A stretch of DNA of 64,000 nucleotides, taken from the NCBI GenBank assembly GCA_016584305.1, contig JACEEZ010022552.1:35735-99734 (forward strand), written 5' to 3'. The translations under genes were made by a program, and so were the position numbers. The notes under the pieces are model-generated. The model saw only the letters and a program-made list of their open reading frames with translations, did no database searches and was not told the origin of the DNA. Positions 21,501-28,489 of this stretch are shown piece by piece (the stretch's first letter is position 1; each line of letters starts with the position of its first letter). The stretch comes from Chionoecetes opilio. Lineage: Eukaryota; Arthropoda; Malacostraca; Decapoda; Majidae.

Positions 21501-24500
21501 CATTCTGAAGGAGAAAATAGCACACAAAATAACATAACTGCACATTAATTAAACATAAAACATGCATAACACTCACAAGTGGTAATGTTGTGTGGGGAGA
21601 CAGGAAGCTGGCAAGTAGCCAGCTGAGAGTCCCTGTTTTCTCTCTCCGAGGCTCGAGAGAAAACAGGGGCGACTGCGTTTGCAGGGATGACTGGGTTAGA
21701 GTTCTTCCTCCTCCCCTTGATCACTTGAGCTCCCTTCACACATTCCATAATCGAGCCACGATAAAGCCACCAATTTGATTATTGACGCTATCGTGAAATT
21801 TGTCCACGATAAACGCAGACCACGATAGCCTCACAACAATGTCACGCTGCCTGTGCGTATGTGTCATGACGGTCGTAAGATGGTCACGATGGAGTCATGA
21901 CAGCTGTAAGACAATGTCACGAATGGAAAATCAACGGTCATTTTGTCGTCACGATAGAGTTACGATAACCACGACAGTGCCATGAACGTATCACGATAGC
22001 GTCAAGAGCCATGCCTCATGCAACATGCCTCACACATGGGTGGGTGTTGCCATGGTGATGGAGAAGGAAGGGGCCGGGGCTAGAGATGAAGGTGGGAGAA
22101 ACAGGGTTGTGTTGGTAATGGAGAAGGGGGAAACGGGGGAGGGGGGTTGTAATAAAGAAGGGGGTGATGGTGTTGGTGGGGAAACGGGGGGGGGGGGGTG
22201 GAGAAGGCGTTGTTGGGGGTGCGAGTGGTTAAAACGGGGGTGGATCCACCACCCACCCCCTACTCCCTTCCCCCTTCCCCATCACCACGTGGTCATGGGA
22301 GTAGGGGGTGGGTGGCTCACCACGTGGTCATGGGAGTAGGGGGAAGGGAGTAGAGGGTGGATGGCATCACCACGTGGTCATGGGAGTAGGGGGTGGATGG
22401 CATCACCACGTGGTCATGGGAGTAGGGGTGGGTGGCTCACCACGTGGTCATGGGAGTAGGGGGAAATGGGAGTAGAGGGTGGATGGCATCACCACGTGGT
22501 CATGGGAGTAGAGGGTGGATGGCATCACCACGTGGTCATGGGAGTAGAGGGTGGATGGCATCACCACGTGGTCATGGGAGTAGGGGGTGGGTGGCTCACC
22601 ACGTGGTCATGGGAGTAGAGGGTGGATGGCATCAACCACGTGGTCATGGGAGTAGGGGGTGGGTGACTCACCACGTGGTCATGGGAGTAGAGGGTGGGTG
22701 GCTCACCCACGTGGTCATGGGAGTAGGGGGTGGGTGGCTCACCACGTGGTCATGGGAGTAGGGGTGGGTGGCTCACCACGTGGTCATGGGAGTAGAGGGT
22801 GGGTGGCTCACCACGTGGTCATGGGAGTAGGGGGTGGGTGGCTCACCACGTGGTCATGGGAGTAGGGGGTGGGTGGCTCACCACGTGGTCATGGGAGTAG
22901 GGGGTGGGTGGCTCACCACGTGGTCATGGGAGTAGAGGGTGGGTGGAGGTGAATGAGAAAGGGGGGAGAAGGCGGAAGGGGGTGCAATAAAGTTGGGGGA
23001 GGTAAGGGACAAGGGAGGGGTGTGCAGACTTCTTCCACTGCCCACAAACTCGTCTCTGTGCATCTGAATCATTGTACATCGTCCAGGATGTGAATTTTTG
23101 TAGGCCACATTGTCGTACCGAGCCACCAGAATTATCATATTTTCAGATTGATAATTATCGTACAACCTTAGGTAAAATCATATAGTCAGTAAATGACTAT
23201 AATATTAGTAAATAACTTGTAATTTACTTTAGTAAATGACTAGGTAATTTTACTCACCCGTTTGAATGTCGTAGCATTGGATTTTCGATCTCGTATATTG
23301 AAAATAGACCCTAATTTACACATCTCGTATCATCGGATTCTCGTATATGGAATGCTGGTATAACGGGACCTCCCTGTACTCTGAACATTACATTCCAGCA
23401 AAGATTATAACATCTATGTGTATCACCACATTATTTACACCGAGTCAGTGTAGGAATGCTTCCAGCGTCACAATATGGAGACGGGGTCGTACGATTATAG
23501 CTCAGTCCCTATAAAATACAACTAGATGAATACACTTTCTCTAATCCTAAAGCCCGTCAACCTGGTTTAACTCTGCTTGTTCTTATGCTGTCCAAGATAG
23601 AGAGGCGGCTCACAGAGGGTACCGTAGCCATCCATCTCCTGAAACTCATGCCCTCTATATTTCTGAATGTAATCATGCCAAATCTATTCTTCAACTTACC
23701 AAAAACTTCATTCATAGAAATTGTCAAAATCTTTCTGAATCAAACTCTTCGCATGACTTCTGGCATCTAGCTAATAATATCTTTAATAATTTTTCTTCTT
23801 CATCTTTCCCTCCTATGCTTCACCCAGATGGCTCCACAGCTGTCTCATCTATTTATAAACCTGAACTCTTTGTTCAAACCTTTGCTGAAAATTCCACTCT
23901 GGTTGATGAAGGGCTTGTTCCTCCTCCTCCATCCTCTGACTTTATTATGCCTGTTATTAAGATCCTTCATAATTATGTTTTCTTTGCCCTTTCTGGCCTA
24001 GATCCTCGGAAGGCTTACGGTCCTGACGGAGTCCCTCCTATTGTTCTCAAAAACTGTGCTTCTGTGCTTGCACCTTGCCTGGTCAAACTTTTCCGTCTTT
24101 GTCTATCTACTTCCACCTTTCCTTCTTGCTGGAAGTTTGCTCACATCCAACCTGTTCCTAAGAAGGGTGACCGTTCTAATCCTTCAAACTACCGTCCTAT
24201 AGCTTTGACTTCCTGCCTTCTAAAGCTTTTGAATCTATGCTTAATAAAAAGATTCTTAAGCATATATCTGCTCACAATCTTCTATCTGATCGTCAGTACG
24301 GTTTCCGTAAAGGGCGATCTACTGGCGATCTTCTAGCTTTCCTAACTGAATCTTGGTCATCCTCCTTTAGGGGTTTCGGTGAAACTTTTGCTGTTGCCCT
24401 TGACATATCAAAAGCTTTTGATAGAGTCTGGCACAAATCTTTAATTTCCAAACTGCCCTCATTCGGTTTCTATCCTTCTCTCTGTACCTTCATTTTAAGT

Positions 24501-26023
24501 TTCCTTTCAAACTGTTCTATTACAGCTACTGTAGACGGTCATTGTTCTTCTCCTAAGTTTATCAATAGTGGTGTTCCCAGGGTTCTGTCCTATCACCCAC
24601 TCTCTTTCTATTATTCATTAATGATCTTCTAAGTCTAACTCAAAGCCCTATCCACTCCTACGCTGATGATTATACCCTGCATTTTTCAACATTGTTCATT
24701 AGATGTCCAACTCAACAGGAACTAAGTGATTCACGGAGAGATGCCACAGAGCGCCTAACTTCTGATCTTTCTATAATTTCTGATTGGGGCAAAGCAAACT
24801 TTGTTTTGTTCAATGCCTCAAATACCCAATTTCTTCACCTATCTACTTGACAAAACCTACCAGACAACTATCCCCTCTTCTTCAATGACACTCAACTGTC
24901 TCCCTCTTCTACAATGAACATTCTAGGACTATCCTTTACTAAAAATCTGAACTGGAAATCTCACATCTCATCTCTTGCTAAAACAGCTTCTAAGAAGTTA
25001 GGTGTCTTGTAGCGTATGCGTCCATTTTTTTTCTCCCCCCCAGTTGCTTGCTCTGTACAGGGGCCTTATCTGCCAATGTATGGAGTATGTCTCACATGTT
25101 TGGGGGGATCCACTCATACAGCTCTCCTAAACAGGGTTGAGTCAAAAGCTTTTCGTCTCATCAACTCCCCTCCTCTGACTGTCTTCAATCTTTAAATCAC
25201 CACCGCAATGTTGCTTCTCTTGCTATCTTCTACCGTTATTTTCATGCTCACTGCTCTTCTGAACTTGCTAACTGCATGCCTCCCCCCTCCCGCGGCCTCG
25301 CTGCACAAGACTTTCTACTCATTCTCATCCCTACTCTATCCATCTTCCTAACACAAGAGTTAATCAGTATATTTACTCTTTCATCCTTTTCATTGGTAAA
25401 CTCTGGAACTCTCTTCCTCCTGTTTCTATTTTTCCATCTTCCTACGACTTAAATCTTTTCAAGAGAGGAGTGACAAGACACCTCCCGAACTAAATTGGTC
25501 CATCCCTCTTTCTTTATTATCTTAGTCTTCTTTATAGGGACTGGCAACTAAGCGGGCTTTTTGTTTGTTACCTCTTTTTTTAATTGGCCAGTCCCTTGTG
25601 ATGTAAAACAATATATATACAAATATGAAATATTGATCACACAGGTGCTGTAATCAACAATTCTTTAATGGCAGAAGTTTTTGTTATATGTTTTATTTTG
25701 AAAGCAAACAATTTTACATTTGCAAAGCTACGGGTAAATGTCATGTAATGTCCTTCAATGATGTATTTGATTGCAGGAAGAACAGGCCAAACAATCAGAG
25801 AAGAGCTAGAGCAGAGTACCGAAGGAAGATTGAGGAGAAGGAGCAGGGGCAGGAGGAGACAGTGAAGAGGAAGCAGGAAGCAGAGATAGCCAAAAAGAAA
25901 TACAAAGAACAAAGACTCCACCGATTCAAAAAGCTCAACCAAAAAACTAGAAAAGGTCAACCAGTCATGCAGGGAAAGATTGAATTGATGCTAGAGGCAC
26001 TGCAGCAAGTAGACAATTCCTAA
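8340..26023 (+). CDS. CCDC59: CCDC59/TAP26-like ribosome-biogenesis protein (4 exons)
   Basis: Join of 8340-8433, 13784-13903, 20481-20553 and 25777-26023: 534 nt, 177 residues plus stop. All junctions are GT-AG (donors GTTAGT, GTTAGT, GTAAGA; acceptors CTCCTGCAG, TTACAACAG, GATTGCAG) and the phases (1, 1, 2) join without a break. The product is highly basic. An N-terminal K/R-rich block (KKKFNRRAYLKQKLRAKYG) is followed by GHGRAFLQKK, an acidic Gln-rich linker, a coiled coil rich in E/K/R, and a C-terminal YKEQRLHRFKKLN...KTRKGQP block. From memory the last block and the EGHGRAF segment resemble human CCDC59/TAP26 and the Fyv7-type rRNA-processing family. The human protein is longer (about 240 residues), mostly in the linker. 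I infer a nuclear/nucleolar role in small-subunit rRNA processing. The start at 8340 gives MESGN...; an in-frame ATG at 8244 is an alternative. The introns hold many transposons. Confidence 0.86.
8471..8560. repeat. Perfect-stem hairpin beside exon 1 donor
   Basis: GGAACTGTCGCCGAAA (8471-8486) and CTCGCCGACGT (about 8493-8503) are mirrored by ACGTCGGCGAG (8525-8535) and TTTTCGGCGACAGTTCC (8544-8560). The half-site CGGCGACAGTTCC also occurs at about 7579. It may be a tiny MITE remnant or, if transcribed, a stable stem in intron 1. Confidence 0.75.
8570..9769. other. Intron 1, no gene recognised
   Basis: AT-rich intronic sequence. A TIR-like word TACCGTAGATAACACTAAAG (8689-8708) recurs at 10657, 10745 (reverse), 35908 and 49264, marking an unresolved MITE family. 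The 105-codon frame at 8469-8786 runs through the hairpin and this word and is not a credible gene. Confidence 0.45.
9885..10897 (+). mobile_element. Decayed Tigger/pogo element
   Basis: The right end reads TTTACGAATTTTCGATTTAC...GTAAATCGAGGTGGCCGTGTACCCTG, and similar inverted motifs (CGATTTACGAAC, TTCGAAGATACGAAC) occur on the left at 9908-9980, with the extreme left end eroded. It carries the start of a transposase gene at 10227 and a small inverted-repeat insert at 10657-10764 with ends CCGTAGATAACA. Confidence 0.7.
10227..10478 (+). pseudogene. Tigger-type transposase N-terminus (CENP-B-like HTH)
   Basis: Open for 83 codons. A MPPKHGASAS leader and basic KPKKARKA segment are followed by a Psq/CENP-B-type helix-turn-helix: LEFKIAIVKKFDEG then VKDMANWFSPSPSTVVTIKK, which matches the layout of pogo/Tigger DNA-binding domains. 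A stop follows at CPR and the rest of the gene is frameshifted. The segment 10478-10650 is shared with copies at 5411-5485 and 49720-49920. No catalytic DDE region is left, so it is inactive. Confidence 0.8.
10903..11000 (+). repeat. SINE core repeat, copy 1
   Basis: AGCCCCTGTCCACCCAGCAG, then TGAATGGGTACCGGATGTTAG, ending CCGCCTCCCGGGGTGG. It closely matches 17508-17596 and 35236-35330 and is distantly like the body of the SINE at 15222-15505. Confidence 0.65.
11225..11530 (-). pseudogene. LINE C-terminal fragment (Cys-rich tail)
   Basis: On the minus strand the codons from about 11520 give YRWKNGVSKTCVMCETG, then TVKYLLLECERYEYAR: the CxxC...E...C layout found after the RT domain of several arthropod LINEs. 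Stops appear after about 60 codons, but similarity to the family's tail (KEFLE near the end) persists to about 11230. A 5'-truncated dead copy inside the family-A MITE. Confidence 0.65.
11560..11835 (+). repeat. SINE 3' part ending in (CA)n
   Basis: About 270 bases from TAAAATCTTTCTCTGCACCG to GGCGCTGTAGGCACACACAC are shared, at high identity by eye, with 18228-18490, where an upstream tRNA-like head is present. The tRNA head is missing here, so this is a 5'-truncated copy. Confidence 0.7.
12217..12884 (+). mobile_element. Tigger-type MITE family B, copy 1
   Basis: 668 bp, ends CAGGGAGGTCCCGAAGATAC and GGGACCTCCCTG, with TA target duplication (12215-12216, 12885-12886). Subterminal CTCGTATA motifs repeat in both arms. 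An inner block at about 12583-12740 (GGCCCCAAGGTTGGGGCC hairpin, then GGGTGACCTCACTGGGGTC) recurs in copy 3. Non-coding. Other copies: 21266-23376 and 40594-41333. Confidence 0.9.
12997..13069. repeat. (CA)n microsatellite
   Basis: About 36 uninterrupted CA units. It generates the long Val/Cys frame seen on the minus strand, which is not a gene. Confidence 0.98.
13090..13318 (+). repeat. CR1-like LINE 3' end, copy 1
   Basis: Codons for KKYSFPHRNVEVWNGL, then LKERLDKCRYGDGT, match the last RT-downstream residues of the fragment at 13341-13740 (KKYSFPYRSIEAWNNL...FGDGT). Both are followed by the 3' sequence ACAACTAGGTAAA and a CA repeat. A shorter tail copy lies at 23465-23535. Confidence 0.7.
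13341..13750 (+). pseudogene. CR1/Jockey-type LINE C-terminal fragment
   Basis: A 118-codon open frame carrying SLRDLPYEKRLSRLKLPTLEKRR, ... GDFIAVYRAS and YSFPYRSIEAWNNLDAKV, the conserved C-terminal region downstream of the RT thumb in CR1-like LINEs. It ends at a stop at 13697 and is followed by two copies of AACTAGGTAAATAC, the repeated 3' end typical of this group. 5'-truncated. It lies directly upstream of exon 2 of the CCDC59-like gene. Confidence 0.78.
13784..13903 (+). CDS. CCDC59: CCDC59-like exon 2
   Basis: 120 nt between CCCTCCTGCAG and GTTAGTGAG, phase 1 in and out. Encodes GHGRAFLQKKAVVRQHLRMQ and a KAKEKKK-type basic stretch ending DSSKE. The LINE tail and a CA tract end only about 30 bases before the acceptor, so the polypyrimidine tract is short. 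Confidence 0.82.
13904..14690. other. Intron 2, no gene recognised
   Basis: AT-rich intron sequence with no repeat or frame that I can identify. A 75-codon hydrophobic frame (14069-14296) follows from the T-rich composition. Confidence 0.4.
14699..14809. repeat. 33-bp minisatellite
   Basis: Three full copies and part of a fourth of a 33-base unit starting CCATCATCATCACCACTACC and ending CCAACCACCAGCA. The minus-strand frame it creates (repeated VLVVGVVVMMM) is an artefact. Confidence 0.95.
14895..15094. mobile_element. Small MITE with about 55-bp TIRs
   Basis: Ends GGGAGAGCGGGGCAGGTTGC and its complement, then ATTGCCTCTAACTCGCAT in both arms. The left arm has an extra GTTGCATC-type duplication. 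The centre is (TAC)n/(AAT)n. The target duplication is unclear (flanks ATAG / TTAC). Confidence 0.8.
15222..15505 (+). mobile_element. tRNA-derived SINE
   Basis: tRNA-like head with A box TAGTGTAGCGGCTAGTG (15229-15245) and B box GTTCAAATCC (15271-15280), followed by a core with AAATGGGTACCTGGGGAAGG and CCCGGGGTAATTGG, ending in TTTACCTTCTTTACC. The architecture matches a Pol III SINE. No clear target duplication was found. Confidence 0.82.
15506..16123. other. No gene recognised
   Basis: Mixed-composition sequence downstream (3') of the broken minus-strand gene. No clear polyadenylation signal or other feature could be picked out. Confidence 0.35.
17508..17596 (+). repeat. SINE core repeat, copy 2
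   Basis: Matches 10903-11000 from AAGCCCCTGTCCACCCAGC to TTCCCGGGGTGG, and the similarity continues through a GAGGAG-rich segment to GGGAGTCACCCAGC (17649-17662), as in copy 1 (to about 11057). Confidence 0.65.
18055..18490 (+). mobile_element. tRNA-Ser/Leu-headed SINE with (CA)n tail
   Basis: A box GGTAGCAGAGTGGTTAGC (18064-18081) and B box GAGTTCGATCC (18197-18207) are separated by a long variable arm that includes an insert with the palindrome CAAGCTCGAGCACGAGCTTG. The body from 18228 matches 11560-11830, ending at GGCGCTGTAGG and a CA repeat. Confidence 0.75.
19171..20480. other. Intron 2, no gene recognised
   Basis: AT-rich sequence upstream of the broken minus-strand gene and inside the CCDC59-like intron. 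I see no element ends or credible coding frame. Confidence 0.4.
20481..20553 (+). CDS. CCDC59: CCDC59-like exon 3
   Basis: 73 nt between TTTTCTTACAACAG and GTAAGACTT, phase 1 in and 2 out. Encodes DITEAQQHSLPDTIQEDSP and a short FFSTKR end, the acidic, poorly conserved linker. It is supported by the splice signals and phase agreement with its neighbours more than by sequence conservation. Confidence 0.7.
20554..21265. other. Intron 3, no gene recognised
   Basis: Includes an (AAT)n tract (20569-20587). No other recognisable feature up to the MITE at 21266. Confidence 0.4.
21266..23376 (+). mobile_element. Tigger-type MITE family B, copy 2, expanded by a minisatellite
   Basis: Same ends as 12217-12884 (CAGGGAGGTCCCGAAGATAC ... 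GGGACCTCCCTG) with TA on both sides (21264-21265, 23377-23378). At 2111 bp it is three times longer than copy 1, because of an inserted region with CACGAT/TCGTGA-rich sequence (21760-22010), G-rich sequence and a minisatellite at 22281-22947. The remaining arms align with copy 1. Confidence 0.88.
22281..22947. repeat. About 35-bp G-rich minisatellite with CACGTG in each unit
   Basis: About 18 copies of TCACCACGTGGTCATGGGAG followed by TAGGGGGTGGGTGGC and variants. Each unit contains the palindromic E-box CACGTG and a G-run. The Val/Met/Gly/Trp-rich frames over it are artefacts. Confidence 0.96.
23465..23535 (+). repeat. CR1-like LINE 3' tail
   Basis: TATGGAGACGGGGTCGTACG...TATAAAATACAACTAGATGAATACAC matches the ends of the copies at 13240-13290 and 13675-13750. 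Confidence 0.65.
23536..25625 (+). mobile_element. Jockey/CR1-type LINE, 5'-truncated and frameshifted
   Basis: RT blocks appear in order across three frames: LDPRKAYGPDGVPP (about 24000), HIQPVPKKGDRSNPSNYRPI (24145-24204), then after a frameshift near 24225 HNLLSDRQYGFRKGRST and VALDISKAFDRVWHK (to 24440), then a GVPQGS-like block (24570, frameshifted) and YADDYTLHF (about 24658-24684). The C-terminal region to about 25490 is broken by stops. It ends in an A/TATATAC-rich tail near 25620. It lies in intron 3 of the CCDC59-like gene in the sense direction. Confidence 0.88.
25777..26023 (+). CDS. CCDC59: CCDC59-like exon 4 (C-terminus)
   Basis: Follows ATGTATTTGATTGCAG. Completes a CGG codon and encodes 81 further residues: RKNRPNNQRRARAEYRRKIE, a Glu/Lys/Gln coiled coil, YKEQRLHRFKKLNQKTRKGQ and a terminal IELMLEALQQ helix, stop TAA at 26021-26023. 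This exon carries the strongest match to the family signature. ATTAAA at 26152-26157 is a plausible polyadenylation signal. Confidence 0.88.
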
Positions 26024-26151
26024 GAAGGAAAAGACACTAGAGATTGATGCAGTCATTGCCTCATTTTTTTTTTCTATCACAACCTTACCGGAAAGATCTG
26101 AGGGCATAAAAAGGTCATTTACTGATATCATTCATTACTTTACCTAAAGCT

Positions 26152-26157
26152 ATTAAA
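26152..26157 (+). promoter_or_regulatory. Candidate polyadenylation signal of the CCDC59-like gene
   Basis: ATTAAA 129 bases after the stop codon, followed within 40 bases by TG-rich sequence (TTGTGTGTTTTTG). Confidence 0.5.
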
Positions 26158-26849
26158 ACTGAAAACTACTAGTTGTGTGTTTTTGCAGTTAAAGGTTTTA
26201 TGTACTTTCCTGTTTTATTTGACATGATATTCTTATTATTATTGAGTGCCATCCACGGATGGATGATGTGGGCCATACTGCCTTAGAGGCGGCCCACAGG
26301 ACATGATATTAATGCATACATCTGAGTATTTTACCAACCCTCTGATTATAATTATATTTCAGCAGGGATGTCAATTTTCCGCGGATTCGCGGATTTCCGA
26401 GTATTTTATTGCCAGCTGGGTCATTTCTGTGAATCGTGTAGATTCGGGTTAAAAATTTAGAGGGGGGGGGTAGGGGTGTACATAGGGGGTCATTACATAT
26501 GATATGTTGTGAGATATATATTGTATGTACTACATGTTATTCGGCAATATGAATACAAGTTTACTATTCATTGTGTGTGCATGTTATTATCATGATTATA
26601 GTTATAGTGAAACTTATTTGATATTGGAATATTCAATAATTCGAAGTTATTCATCAAATCATATTTGAGCTGTATTTGATAGCGCCTAAATAATTGATAA
26701 AGTTGACTAATATAAATGACAAATATTTTGTTGTTGTGTTATTACTTTTCCAACGGAAACAGTGTTAATATTTCATTTATCATGTCAAAATGGTTAATAA
26801 TTCATATACATTTCACAATTTAAGTTGCATGATATACCATATCTATATA

Positions 26850-28246
26850 CAGTACTCGTCAAAAGTATGCGGCGCCTCGAGCAGGGCGCCGCATACTTAT
26901 GGCGAAGAAAGAATGATGCTCATGCGGGTGAAATATTTTAGACAGAAGTATGCGGCACGAAGATGACATCACGGCAACCTTGAGCCTTCGACACAAGGCG
27001 AGGCGAGGCGCCAGTAGCCTCCAGGCTTTCAGAGTGAGCTGTTGCCTGCCGTGTCTTGCTCTGCGACCCTGCCTTGTGTTTTGCACTGATCAGTGGTGAT
27101 TGTGGTATTATATTTTTATTATGGCACCTACCAAGGAACTAAGCAAAGAAACCATTGCTCAGATCATTGGTTTAAAGGACGCAGGCCACCAAACGAAAGA
27201 AATAAGTGAGTTGTTGTGTGTGGCTAAGTCAACAGTGAGGAAGTACTTGGCGCGTTTCAGAGAGGAAAAGAGCAGTGAAACGCCATCACAGAAACTTCGG
27301 CCTGGTCGTCCCAGGAAGATTTCTCAAAGGTCTGTGAACGTTCTAAAACGTTCGTTGGAGAGTACCCCTCGCGTTACAGCAAGGGTATTGAAGGAAAACA
27401 ACTCTGAAGTGTTTGGTGCAGTGTCTGTGCGTACCGTATCTCGCCGAGAGCACGAGTTGGGTTATACTAGCCACAAGCCACTGAAGAAGCCACTTTTTAC
27501 ACGCGCACAAAAAGCTCGCAGGGTCACCTTCACCAAGAAATATCTTGCTTGGACTGATGATGACTGGTTGTCAGTGTTGTGGTCTGATGAGGCAACATTT
27601 ACTGTGACATGTAACCGAGGAGCTCGAGTGTACCGTCGCCCAGGCAGTGACCCCCTCGACCCACGGCATGTGGAGAGCACCGTAAAACACCCAGATTCAC
27701 TTATGGTGTGGGGTTGTTTCTCTGGCAGAGGTTTAGGCAAGCTTGTTGTGCTTCCTAAAAACCTTAAAGTGAATCAAGCTGTTTACCTGGAGCTGCTTTG
27801 TGAACATTTGCCAGATTCTTTCGAGCTCACACGTGCCAGTGTGTTTCAACAGGACGGTGCTCCTGCTCACACTGCCAAGTCTGTCACTCAGTGGCTTGAT
27901 GACTGCATGATACCCTTCATAAAGGATTGGCCAGGTAACAGCCCGGACCTCAACCCAATTGAGAACCTCTGGCACATGGTCAAGAAGGATCTGCCGGGGA
28001 AAGACGTCAGCTCCACACCCAAGCTCGAGAAGGCCATCCATGAGTCCTGGACAAACATCTCACCTGAACACCTAAGAAACCTAGCTCTTTCACTACCCCG
28101 ACGTCTCCAAGCCGTGAATAAGAGAAAAGGTCACCCAACCAAGTATTAAAAGGTAATTATAATACATTATTTTCTATAAATTTCCTTATGTATTGTTTGT
28201 TGTGCGGGGGCGGGAGCAGGGCGCCGCATACTTTTGACGAGTACTG
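26850..28246 (+). mobile_element. Intact Tc1/mariner-type transposon
   Basis: 1397 bp with terminal inverted repeats CAGTACTCGTCAAAAGTATG and its complement, TA on both sides (26848-26849, 28247-28248) and a full-length transposase frame. A second inner copy of the AGTATGCGGC motif occurs at 26946-26955. All parts needed for mobility appear present, so it is either active or very recent. Confidence 0.95.
27121..28149 (+). CDS. Tc1/mariner transposase, intact, DD35E spacing
   Basis: 342 residues from ATG 27121 (MAPTKELSKE). An upstream in-frame ATG at 27100 adds an unlikely seven residues. The N-terminus holds a Psq-like helix-turn-helix (about 10-48), a GRPRK AT-hook-like motif (62-66) and a second helix-turn-helix (about 68-120). 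The catalytic domain shows WSDEATF (D156), VFQQDGAPAH (D245) and SPDLNPIENLW (E281). The D245-E281 interval has 35 residues between, against 34 in classical Tc1. No stop or frameshift. The enzyme should cut at TIR ends and insert at TA sites. Confidence 0.95.
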   Translation: MAPTKELSKETIAQIIGLKDAGHQTKEISELLCVAKSTVRKYLARFREEKSSETPSQKLRPGRPRKISQRSVNVLKRSLESTPRVTARVLKENNSEVFGAVSVRTVSRREHELGYTSHKPLKKPLFTRAQKARRVTFTKKYLAWTDDDWLSVLWSDEATFTVTCNRGARVYRRPGSDPLDPRHVESTVKHPDSLMVWGCFSGRGLGKLVVLPKNLKVNQAVYLELLCEHLPDSFELTRASVFQQDGAPAHTAKSVTQWLDDCMIPFIKDWPGNSPDLNPIENLWHMVKKDLPGKDVSSTPKLEKAIHESWTNISPEHLRNLALSLPRRLQAVNKRKGHPTKY

Positions 28247-28489
28247 TACATATACACAAATTGTGGACACAAAAACAGACAAAATTGAGACCATAAATTA
28301 TTATAGATATAACCAAGGACCTCTCAGAAGCTCTCTCAGAGCATGAAATTTACAAAAAATCTTCGGGGGCCAAACCCCCAGCTGGGAGGTTCCCTCGCTA
28401 TGCTCGGTCAGCCTCGCTGCGCTCGGATGAGTTGGTCGCCCTAGTATTTTATTTCAAGAGGTTTTTTTCTTTTCTTGTTGACATCCCTG

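Larger units (their letters stand above)
26363..28489. mobile_element. hAT-like TIR element hosting a mariner
   Basis: A perfect 12-base inverted terminal repeat CAGGGATGTCAA ... TTGACATCCCTG, flanked by TTTCAG on both sides (26357-26362, 28490-28495). Left subterminal CGCGGATTCGCGGATTTCCG. An inner right segment carries GCTGGGAGGTTCCCTCGC and CTCGGTCAGCCTCGC. No coding capacity of its own remains. The Tc1/mariner at 26850-28246 is nested in it. Confidence 0.65.

Noticed and set aside
22025..22865. Gly/Val/Trp-rich repeated frames
   Set aside because: They follow the 35-bp minisatellite in several frames equally, so composition explains them.
27462..28041. Minus-strand frames of about 92-102 codons
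   Set aside because: Shadows of the intact mariner transposase on the plus strand.
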